Shown here: positions 18,551 to 25,070 of the stretch, in pieces
Layout: each line of letters starts with the position of its first letter
Numbering within the stretch: the stretch's first letter is position 1
Assembly: GCA_003427395.1 (NCBI GenBank)
Contig: BFEA01000323.1
Span: forward strand, 965,463-990,532
Length of the DNA: 25,070 nucleotides
Source of the DNA: Chara braunii
Lineage: Eukaryota; Streptophyta; Charophyceae; Charales; Characeae
Direction: 5' to 3'
Program-made: the position numbers and the translations under genes
Notes under the pieces: generated by a model
Told to the model about the DNA's origin: nothing
Seen by the model: only the letters and a program-made list of their open reading frames with translations
Database searches by the model: none

Positions 18551-19679
18551 CCTAAGCCACGTTACTTCCTCCCCCAAAGTTGTGGTCACACCATCCCCTA
18601 ATTCACAGCCCCCACCTCCCCCCATCCACAGACGAGATCAGCTATTTTGTGCCAATCAAAAGATGCATCCATATCTTTGTGCTCCCCACTCACCGTGTCC
18701 TACCTCCATCGCTCCATATATCCCATACCCAGCTTCACTGAAAAAAAACAAAGAAGACTCTCTATTAGTAGTAATCAAGTGGCATACTCAAGTTGTCAGG
18801 CCAAAAGCCCCAGCAACTCGAGACAACAAATCACACCCTGTCAAGGAAGACCCCTGAAGAAGACGCTCCACCAAAGTCACTCATTCGAAGCTCACAACTA
18901 CGTGTTTGCTCAACAAGAAGCCGTGGCATTCTCTCTACCGGCCGGACCCACCATCGCAACCTTCCCCATAGCTCCCTATCACCACAGCCTCCCAGCTTCG
19001 ATATCATAGCGAGGAGCTCCCGCCACGCCGAGCCTCCTCATGACCACCGAAAACCCTTACTCCCCTCCAAAACCCATGCCCATCCTCCACGCAGCCGTCC
19101 TTGCTTCTCGCAACTACTATCGCAACACTTCACTGCGTCGTCGCCACCGCCGCCACGTATTGTTCTTCCCCAGCATGAACGTGCTTGCTCGAGCGGGGCG
19201 CAGCGCTCCCAATAGTGCTGCGCCCTTTTCTTCCATCATGACTCAGGTCCACGTTCTATGCAGCCACAATTTTCTTGCAGCCAGCACGGCTTGGAAGCTT
19301 TCAAAAATTGCACTGAGCCTTTGGAGTGTGTGTGATCGATGGCCGTGGTTGACTCCTGGGAAATCCAACTCTTTGACTTGTGTGCCCATGTTGGGCCTGA
19401 CTGTGGGTTTTCATGAGGTCTTTCTAGACTGCCAAAGGCCCAGAGTGCGTCTTTGACCCTTGACCGCAGACCTAGCGACAGGACCTCATGTAGACTCGTT
19501 GCAAGCTCTAGGACCGACATTTTGGCCCTAGAACTTCAGTCTGACCAAAAGCTATGACCCTAAGACATGTTATTTGCTGCCTTGATGTCAGTTCTTTGCA
19601 GGAATGTTGCCTTTGTCTGTCTTCTATTCCTGCTTTCATTTTCGAGTCGACAATTCTGTCAATACAGAGAAGAAAAGAT
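18551..19679. other. No confident gene
   Basis: Several overlapping plus-strand frames of 90-140 codons are present, none with a recognisable motif. The C-rich, CCACC/CGCC-type composition at 18590-19180 favours such frames by chance. From about 19380 to 19560 the words GGGCCT, AGGCCCAG and TGACCC suggest another worn GGCC-type element. Confidence 0.35.
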
Positions 19680-19915
19680 GAGCGGGGAGGCTAGATGAAC
19701 TGGGGGAGAGAAAGAGGGGCAAAAGAAAGGAAGAGGCGCACCTGAGAGAGGGCGAGAGTCACGAGAGAGAGACGGTCAAGAGAGGAAGCGACACAGATGA
19801 AACAGCGGGAGCAATGTGAACGAGTGCGAGAGAGGAACAAGAGAGAAAGGCACCCAAGAGGGGAGGCGCACATGAGAGAGAGAGAGGCGAGAGAGAGAGA
19901 GAGAGGGAGGGAGGA
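19680..19915 (+). repeat. GA-rich purine tract
   Basis: Over 230 bp the plus strand is dominated by GAGAG, AGAGAGG and AAGAGG words, ending in (GA)n and GGGAGGGAGG. This is simple sequence, and open frames across it are artefacts of composition. Confidence 0.85.
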
Positions 19916-20265
19916 ATTATGTTGCCTCCTTTTCTATCATGTTACTCCTATTGTTTTCGAGTCCTTAACATTCCGTTACACCACTAGTACCTCTGCCAGT
20001 GTTGGGAAATCACGAGTTTTAGCCTGTCCCCAAAGAATTCGGGGGTGGAACCCAGGGTCGGCAAGGCCCATAAATCTTAGTTTTATTTTTGCCTGCGCAT
20101 GAAAGGAAAAGGAAAACACAAAAAGCTAGGACCGTGCTCACAGTCTTCCTCTACGTAATGCATCTTACAGCGAAGACGGTCACATTTTGAAACTTGTTTT
20201 CTTTTTTTTCTTTCTCGTTTGTTTGTTACGGGTCCCCTGCCAACGAGGCAGGGCGGAATCCTTAA

Positions 20266-20446
20266 TCTGCTCTAGTTGTGTTTCCTCAGAGAATTGTAAC
20301 CCTGATCACACTGGCACTTGAAGTATCCAGCATTTTCACGGCCGAATGCGTGTTTCCGTTTTTTTTGTTGTTGTGTTTCTCTAGCAATCTGAATCCATGA
20401 TCTGCTCTAGTTGTGTTTGTAACCCTGATCACACTGGCACTTGAAG
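20266..20446. repeat. Direct repeat with a 12-bp internal difference
   Basis: TCTGCTCTAGTTGTGTTT followed by TGTAACCCTGATCACACTGG and CACTTGAAG occurs at 20266-20323 and 20401-20446. The second copy lacks about 12 bases (CCTCAGAGAATT region) at the join. On the minus strand the shared part reads FKCQCDQGY, which resembles the C-x-C-x-x-G-Y core of an EGF-like domain, but only this fragment is visible. Confidence 0.7.
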
Positions 20447-20860
20447 AGCAAAAAAACACAAAAATGATTCGGGAGATTTTCATGGTACTAAATAGAAACT
20501 CATACCTTTTTTACCATAATACACTTCTTCGCTCATTAAATCAAAATCGTAACTATCGAAATTAAAAGGATCATTTGCAACTACTGAGGTCTCAGGTAAT
20601 AAGTCTACTAATGCTCTTACAGTTGTAGATTTACCAGTTCCTGTATCTCCCATAACCATAACTAATCCAGCTATTTTCACGGCTGAATCCGTGTTTCCGT
20701 TTTTTTTCTTGTTTTGTGTTTTTGGGATCTGCCAATCTGGCCACAAGGCTGAGATGCCCTCACTGAGGGCACACACACTACCACTTCCAATAATGTATAC
20801 AACTACAATCGCGGCCAGAGCTTTGTTTCCATTTTTTTGTTTTCTTGTTTTGTGAGTTTC
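20333..20860. repeat. Three copies of a ~50-bp T-rich motif around the ChlI fragment
   Basis: TTTTCACGGCCGAATGCGTG, then TTTCCGTTTTTTTT at 20333, is matched by TTTTCACGGCTGAATCCGTG, then TTTCCGTTTTTTTT at 20674, and more loosely by CGCGGCCAGAGCTTTGTTTC, then CATTTTTTTG at 20810. The middle copy abuts the plastid-derived fragment. It may be the end sequence of a small dispersed element. Confidence 0.65.
20522..20677 (-). pseudogene. chlI: Plastid-type ChlI fragment (magnesium chelatase subunit I)
   Basis: On the minus strand the frame reads MVMGDTGTGKSTTVRALVDL, then LPETSVVANDPFNFDSYDFD and LMSEEV. This is the Walker A region and following helix of the AAA+ magnesium chelatase subunit that helps insert Mg into protoporphyrin IX in plastids. 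The family motif is normally GDRGTGKS; here Arg is replaced by Thr. Only about 50 of roughly 350 residues are present, cut abruptly on both sides: one side by the repeated T-rich motif, the other by unrelated sequence ending in a stop. Codons end mostly in A or T, unlike the giant nuclear frame. I infer a plastid-to-nucleus transfer (NUPT) that is no longer functional. Confidence 0.75.
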
Positions 20861-21019
20861 ACGACCGCAACTTTTTTTTCTTTCTCTTTTGTTCTTCCCG
20901 TGATAGTACCATAAAGAAAATGGGGTGGGACCCAGGCTCGGCAAAACTCGGAGCTCAATGAAATTCAGGGTCGGCAAAAACAGGCTCGGAGGCACTAGAG
21001 GTTTAAGAGAGGAAAAGAA

Positions 21020-21058
<39 letters not shown>

Positions 21059-21360
21059 GAGAGAGTACGTGGGTTTCTTTCCCATCTTCTTATGGAAAAG
21101 AAAAGGCAAGAGAGAGAAAGACAGCATGCAAATGGTCATTGAATGCTAGAAAAGCAGTGAAAAAGACAAGGCACATGTTTTCACCCAAACCTTCTTTCTT
21201 TGCAAGCAAAGCTGCAACAGGTCTGCTACCTCTAGTCCATTACGAAGTCCATTAATATTTCTTTCCAAACCAAATTGAATGCTGAATATGTTAACTTACT
21301 ACTTGCCTAATCGAGTGATTGATCTTAACCCACTAACTAGCCAATTACTCTGCTTTGCAG
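20861..21360. other. No gene seen; (GACA)n microsatellite
   Basis: At 21022-21064 a GA run passes into GACA tetramers (GACAGACAGACAGACAGACA) and back to GA. The rest is anonymous and AT-rich. TACTCTGCTTTGCAG ending at about 21360 resembles a plus-strand splice acceptor leading into the next coding-like segment. Confidence 0.5.
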
Positions 21361-21606
21361 GTGATTCCATTCAACCTTGCTGCAATTTCAACAGTCTGTC
21401 AGCTGATACCGCAAGACATTTTACTGGTATCAATCATAACAGAAGCGAAATCGACTTTCTTATTTTCCTTCTTTGACGGTCGTGCGAAGGTTCGTGCTTG
21501 CACCAACTGTTATCACTCTGTGGAGGTGAACAGACATCGCCCTGACTGCTACCATGTTCAGCGAGTGTGGGTTCCATTTACGCAAAGTGACAACCTAGTC
21601 CAATAA
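21361..21606 (+). CDS. Coding-like exon with Cys/His pattern
   Basis: Immediately after an acceptor-like TTTGCAG, the plus strand is open for about 80 codons beginning VIPFNLAAISTVCQLIPQ. It later has FFDGRAKVRACTNCYHS and RHRPDCYHVQRVWVPF. The spacing C-x2-C-x-H, then H-x3-C-x-H, looks like a metal-binding knuckle. It could be an exon or a fragment of a transposon protein. A repetitive stretch separates it from the helix-turn-helix-like piece downstream on the same strand. Family not recognised. Confidence 0.35.
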   Translation: MIPFNLAAISTVCQLIPQDILLVSIITEAKSTFLFSFFDGRAKVRACTNCYHSVEVNRHRPDCYHVQRVWVPFTQSDNLVQ

Positions 21607-21635
21607 CAAGGATAGGGTCAGCTTTACACCCACCT

Positions 21636-21850
21636 TTGCGCACATGGATGCCCACCTCTGTCCATGTGCACGCCTACTTGCATGCCCTTGCCCACATGTC
21701 GCAGCACTGGCAGGCACAGGTGTTCTAGTTGCCTGAATTTTCAGGCACACACTGCTGCACAGATGCGGATTTGTGCCCACATGCACACCCACTTGTGCGC
21801 GGATGCATGCCCACCTGTGTCCTTGTGCACGCCTACTTGCATCCACACCA
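21636..21850. repeat. Degenerate GCACATG/ATGCCCACC repeat
   Basis: Two long units, CATGGATGCCCACCTCTGTC with CATGTGCACGCCTACTTGCA (about 21643) and GCATGCCCACCTGTGTCCTT with GTGCACGCCTACTTGCAT (about 21803), lie among shorter CCCACATG and GCACACCCACTTG copies. The two long units are about 160 bp apart. Confidence 0.75.
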
Positions 21851-22009
21851 AAGGGTAGCCCACTGAAATACAACTGGATAGACAACATTAAACAGCAGAA
21901 GATCATTGAATCCATCTCTGTTGAAGGCAAGACAATTACCGAGACTGCAAAACGCCTCGGAAAGCACCTCGGATTTTCATGTACTATAGTGCGCAATATA
22001 TTGCTGTAG
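21848..22009 (+). CDS. Helix-turn-helix-like coding fragment
   Basis: The frame ending at 22009 reads KYNWIDNIKQQKIIESISVE, then GKTITETAKRLGKHLGFS and CTIVRNILL. The pattern of a helix, then T(I/V)xExAKxLG, then xxTVRNIL is what DNA-binding helix-turn-helix segments of transposases and recombinases usually look like. The frame stops right after the recognition-helix-like part, with no catalytic domain following, so it is either a relic or one exon of a spliced gene. It starts in repetitive DNA, and the first Met in the frame (21773) lies within that repeat. Confidence 0.35.
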   Translation, partial: PKGSPLKYNWIDNIKQQKIIESISVEGKTITETAKRLGKHLGFSCTIVRNILL

Positions 22010-22068
22010 CATTCCATTCTGATGGAAAAGAGTCGGTCAACAATCAGCGAGCGCACATCGTCCCTGTT

Positions 22069-22460
22069 CTTCAGGATCAGTATATCTAGTGGAAACAGCA
22101 ACAGCTGGATGAGAATTCTCTTTTTTTTTTTTTTTTTTTTTTTTCAAGTCCAGGTTGTTGTAGAGATTGGATGCTAGAAATATGACACTCTTCCGTAGTT
22201 GGCCGTTTGATTGTCCAGATGGTCTATGCAGGTCCCTATGAGACTCCCTCCCACCCTTTCTTACTCTCATTATTTGCGCCAGGCGTGCACCCCTACTCCC
22301 AAGATCCTACCTCAGTGTTTACCACTAAGGATCATCACCCTCCTATCATCACGATGGGGGTGACCTGACCAGACAGTGGTTGTAGGCATCAGGTCTAAGC
22401 AGGACCTAATCCCCTCAGCCGTGACTGAAGCATAATCGGCTGAGCCCTGTCCTATGGGTA
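22069..22460. repeat. 392-bp tandem duplication, unit 1
   Basis: Starts CTTCAGGATCAGTATATCTA and contains a T-run at 22120-22144, CCAGATGGTCTATGCAGGTC and CATCACGATGGGGGTGACCT. It is followed directly by unit 2. The units differ mainly in the length of the T-run and a few scattered substitutions, so the duplication is probably recent. Confidence 0.92.
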
Positions 22461-22872
22461 CTTCAGGATCAGTATATCTAGTGGACACAGCAACAGCTGG
22501 ACGAGGATCCTTTTTTTTCTTCTTTTTTTTCTTCTTTTTTTTCTTTTTTTTTTTTCAGGTTGTTGTAGAGATTATAAGCTAGACATATGACAGTCTCTTC
22601 CGTAGTTGGCCTTTTGATTATCCAGATGGTCTATGCAGGTCCCTATGAGACTCCCTCCCACCCTTTCTTACTCTCATTATTTGCCCCAGGCGTGCACCCC
22701 GACTCCCAAGATCCTACCTCAGTGTTTACCACTAAGGATCATCACCCTCCTATCATCACGATGGGGGTGACCTGACCAGACAGTGCTTGTAGGCATCAGG
22801 TCTAAGCAGGACTTAATCCCCTCAGCCCTCATTGAAGCATAGTCGGTCGAGCCCTGTCCTGTGGGTACTTCG
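22461..22872. repeat. 392-bp tandem duplication, unit 2
   Basis: Second unit of the duplication. Its T-rich run (22509-22557) is longer and interrupted by C, which accounts for most of the length difference. No reading frame with recognisable content. Confidence 0.92.
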
Positions 22873-23573
22873 AGTGCTAGGCCCCATTGCCACATGTTCA
22901 GTTTAGGCTACGAGAGGTTTGCCTGGTGTTCTTGGTCCTGGGTTGTCCCGCTGATTGCGTACTTGTCCTCACTCGAGCCCAGCATGGCACACATACAGAT
23001 CTATAAGATCGAGGGGATGCAAGCAGGGAACAGGCTGGAAGCTACGCAACGGGTCGTGAGGTCAGGGTACAAGGAGCTTGGCCCCCTGCTCACGAGACCT
23101 GGCCAGGACGGACTGCTACAGCCGTGTCGGATTGATCCAGCGTCGGTGGAGACAGTATCAGTGTGTAAGGAAGGCAAAATGGGGGACGAGGAAAACCTCT
23201 CCTTCTGCATCAGCAAAGCGAGGTGAGACTTGGTGATCGATCCAGAGTCGGCCGAGACATGCAAGGGAGGCAAAACGCTACAGCGCAGGTTGTAAATTGT
23301 CCATGGTTTCCAGGCCATCACTTGCAGTTTCCCAAAAAGGAAGGAGTCGATTGATCCATATTCCGGGTTTAAGTCGAGGAACTCCCATTTTTCGTTACAC
23401 AGAATAGCACCGAATGAGAAAACACCCGATAAATGAAGACTAAAAATAGCTCAATCCACATCTCCTCCAGAACGACTGGTTAAACTGCTTAAAGGGGGGG
23501 AGACCATTCAGCCAGTGGCAGCATGTTGAAACAGGATAGGAGATGAATCTGGCTTTGTAGCTATCTGAGGAAA
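22873..23573. other. No confident gene; short degenerate repeat
   Basis: GGATTGATCCAGCGTCGGTG..AAGGAAGGCAAAATG (about 23129) and TCGATCCAGAGTCGGCCGAG..AAGGGAGGCAAAACG (about 23238) are diverged copies of one motif. The plus-strand frame covering 22861-23226 has no recognisable domain. Confidence 0.4.
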
Positions 23574-23708
23574 GCCTGCTTTTGAAACCATATGCTCGTT
23601 CCTGGTATGGCTGAGAGATGGCTGGCTAGACCTCAGTCTCTTGGTTTCAAGCCTGCTTTCCAAACGATATGCCCTGAGAGATGGTTAGCCCCCAGTCTCC
23701 TCGTTTCC
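23574..23708. repeat. Degenerate ~75-bp tandem repeat
   Basis: AAGCCTGCTTTTGAAACCAT, then GAGAGATGGCTGGC and CTCAGTCTCTTGGTTTC, is followed by AAGCCTGCTTTCCAAACGAT, then GAGAGATGGTTAGC and CCCAGTCTCCTCGTTTC. The second copy has lost about 15 bp. Confidence 0.75.
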
Positions 23709-24329
23709 GTGTGAAGTCCTGCAGTAGCTAAATCCAAGATTGAGAGGAGAGGGGGGGGGGGGGGAGGGCGAAATACTTTTCTGCATGGATGCGAGATTGT
23801 CGGCTAGGAAACGGCAACCCCTTTTAAAGGGGTACTCATTTCCTGTTCTATAGCCCAATTTTACCCAAGGGAGATGCTGTCATCGAAGTAGCAGTGTTAT
23901 TGCCCAAGGAAGATGTTGCCGAAGTAACAGTTCTATCACCCACTTCATCTGCTGGAGGGTTATAGCCTACTGATCAGGATGACGTAGACCAAGCCCTTCC
24001 AAACGGAGCTTTCCGATAATGGTACGACCAAGTTATTCCCTCGATGCAATTCTTTTCTGTTGGGATCGCCTGTTCATAAGAAGCACCTGACTTGGGCGTT
24101 CAGGATTTTCAATGCTTCATCAGGGAGGGACCGACCATATGGAGGCCAAATACCACAGTGACGAGGAGACTAATGAACGCATGCCCAGTGCCATGCCCTG
24201 AAGAGCGTTTGGGGCTTTTCTGCATGGTGCCAGTCGTGTGATTGCTTTAGCTATCAGGTTCCGTCCCACGTCGGGCCCAAGTCCCTTCCTTGTCGACCGT
24301 GATTCCCAAGTATTGACGTTCCCGTTCCC
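23709..24329. other. No gene seen
   Basis: Contains a 14-G homopolymer at 23751-23764 and a diverged pair GGGAGATGCTGTCATCGAAG / AGGAAGATGTTGCCGAAG at about 23870-23930. Part of this stretch could be organelle-derived like the adjacent tRNA, but I see no gene in it. Confidence 0.4.
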
Positions 24330-24403
24330 CTGTAGAAGTGGATTCGAACCACTGACACAAGGATTTTCAGTCCTTTGCTCTAACCAACTGAAGCTACCTA
24401 AAC
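24330..24403 (-). pseudogene. trnF: Mitochondrial-type tRNA-Phe(GAA), decayed
   Basis: On the minus strand, from 24403: acceptor GTTTAGG, TA, D-arm GCTTCAGTTGGTTAGAGC, anticodon arm AAGGACTGAAAATCCTT with anticodon GAA, variable GTGTC, and T-arm AGTGGTTCGAATCCACT. The anticodon and T arms pair perfectly, and the sequence closely follows the plant-mitochondrial tRNA-Phe pattern as I know it. Two defects are visible: the D stem carries an extra T (GCTTC against GAGC), and the 3' acceptor strand TCTACAG pairs only partly with GTTTAGG. I infer a mitochondrion-derived nuclear fragment (NUMT) rather than a working tRNA. Confidence 0.75.
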
Positions 24404-24820
24404 AAAGACCAAATCAAACTATGTTCTTCAAGGAACCTGGACATTTGTGCTGAGATGCTATTGGTTGGGGTAGAAGTCTCCTCCACAGCCGCCAGTCTTT
24501 CTTCTCGTTCCAATCGTCGACTTCTGCCATCCATGATTCAGGTCTGCAGGCCTTAATTGCTCTGACAAGCGCCTGAAAAGAGGAGTTGGGAGGCACGGAT
24601 GTACAAGCATGCTATCAGACTAGGCAGCATGTCGGAGTGGGTCAAAATCAAGAAACAAATAGGCTCGACAGAATCTCCCAAGATTCGTTTCCAATCCAAG
24701 TGGGCCTCTCTACACGCTTGGGCCTACTTCGATGACAGGGACAAGCTCAGGTACTCAGACCTCTTGTGGGACCACCCACTCACAAGGCTATCAGAAAGCT
24801 ATGTCATGGAATCTAAAAAG
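24404..24820. other. No confident gene
   Basis: The minus-strand frame at 24414-24596 contains the protein-like string DDWNEKKDWRLWRRLLPQP, and the plus-strand frame at 24599-24835 contains IRFQSKWASLHAWAYFDDRD. Both are short and I recognise neither. They could be remains of organelle-derived or transposon coding sequence. Confidence 0.3.
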
Positions 24821-24997
24821 GGACACCGGACCTAATTTTCTTCCGTCATATGCAGAGATGCTAGAAATACTAGAAGTATTTTTTGGGAAAGGACGCTGGA
24901 CCTGGTTTCCAGCCAGTTTTCTATCTCTTCTTCTGAGGACACTGGACCTGCTTTCCAGTCTGATACCCAAGATAGGATGCTGGACCTGTTTTTCAGC
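24821..24997. repeat. Four copies of a GGACxCTGGACCTGxTTTCCAG motif
   Basis: Copies start at 24821 (GGACACCGGACCTAATTTTC), 24891 (GGACGCTGGACCTGGTTTCC), 24937 (GGACACTGGACCTGCTTTCC) and 24975 (GGATGCTGGACCTGTTTTTC). The better copies fold as CTGGA-loop-TCCAG hairpins. Spacing shrinks from 70 to 46 to 38 bp. The intervening sequences are not alike, so this is an interspersed motif rather than a simple tandem repeat. Confidence 0.75.
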
Positions 24998-25070
24998 AGC
25001 CTGGGTTGAATTGTGAGGTCCCCAGCCTCTGTTCTTGTTCTTTTAATACCAAGCGAGGTTGAAAAAAAAA

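Noticed and set aside
20296-20446. EGF-like domain gene
   Set aside because: Only the FKCQCDQGY fragment is present, twice, inside a short repeat; the other conserved cysteines are absent.
20480-21139. A 219-codon minus-strand frame as one gene
   Set aside because: Only about 50 residues match ChlI; the rest translates T-rich repeats, microsatellite and anonymous sequence, so it is a chance fusion.
24330-24403. Functional tRNA-Phe
   Set aside because: The D stem has an inserted base and the acceptor stem is poorly paired.

Overview
The window looks like nuclear DNA of a repeat-rich, intron-bearing eukaryote in the green lineage, most likely a charophyte alga (Chara-like). Four things point there. 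There is one very long, low-complexity open frame with a splice-donor sequence at its stop codon. Microsatellites and degenerate tandem repeats are abundant, and nothing resembles operons or ribosome binding sites. A short AT-rich piece (about 20522-20677, minus) translates as plastid-type magnesium chelatase subunit ChlI, a gene kept in the plastid genome of several charophyte and other green algae but nuclear in land plants. A decayed tRNA-Phe (24330-24403, minus) has the arms of a plant-type mitochondrial tRNA. The assignment is an inference and needs a database search.

Layout. 1-1135: non-coding, with GC-rich short repeats and a degenerate ~140-bp duplication. 1136-8107 (minus): a 2323-codon uninterrupted frame for a disordered, probably nuclear protein with an Ala-rich coiled coil, an AT-hook-like motif and basic clusters. 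It is probably one giant exon rather than a complete gene. 8104-8334 and 8421-8813 (minus): coding-like stretches in other frames just upstream, either missing 5' exons of the same gene or a frameshifted relic. 8941-11467: simple-sequence territory (CT, G-rich, AT, purine tracts), plus a near-perfect 32-bp inverted repeat at 11189-11290. 11421-12500: a SINE-like repeat and a degenerate ~85-bp repeat field. 12789-15560: two diverged copies of a GGCC-rich dispersed element, A-rich tandem repeats and a 139-bp direct repeat; the second copy carries all 14 ambiguous bases of the window. 16891-18550: 61-bp, 358-bp, 46-bp and 73-bp tandem repeats and a second SINE-like copy in the opposite orientation. 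18551-20265: mostly anonymous, with a GA-rich tract. 20266-20860: a small repeat family around the ChlI fragment. 21361-22009: two coding-like pieces (Cys/His-rich, then helix-turn-helix-like), possibly transposase-derived. 22069-22872: a recent-looking 392-bp tandem duplication. 22873-25070: short degenerate repeats, the tRNA-Phe pseudogene and a terminal series of CTGGA...TCCAG hairpin motifs.

The only firm protein-coding gene is the 2323-codon frame, and I do not recognise its family. No multi-gene system (defence, biosynthetic or viral) is visible. The main open questions are the true exon structure of the giant frame, the near-perfect foldback at 11189-11290, and the organelle-derived fragments.
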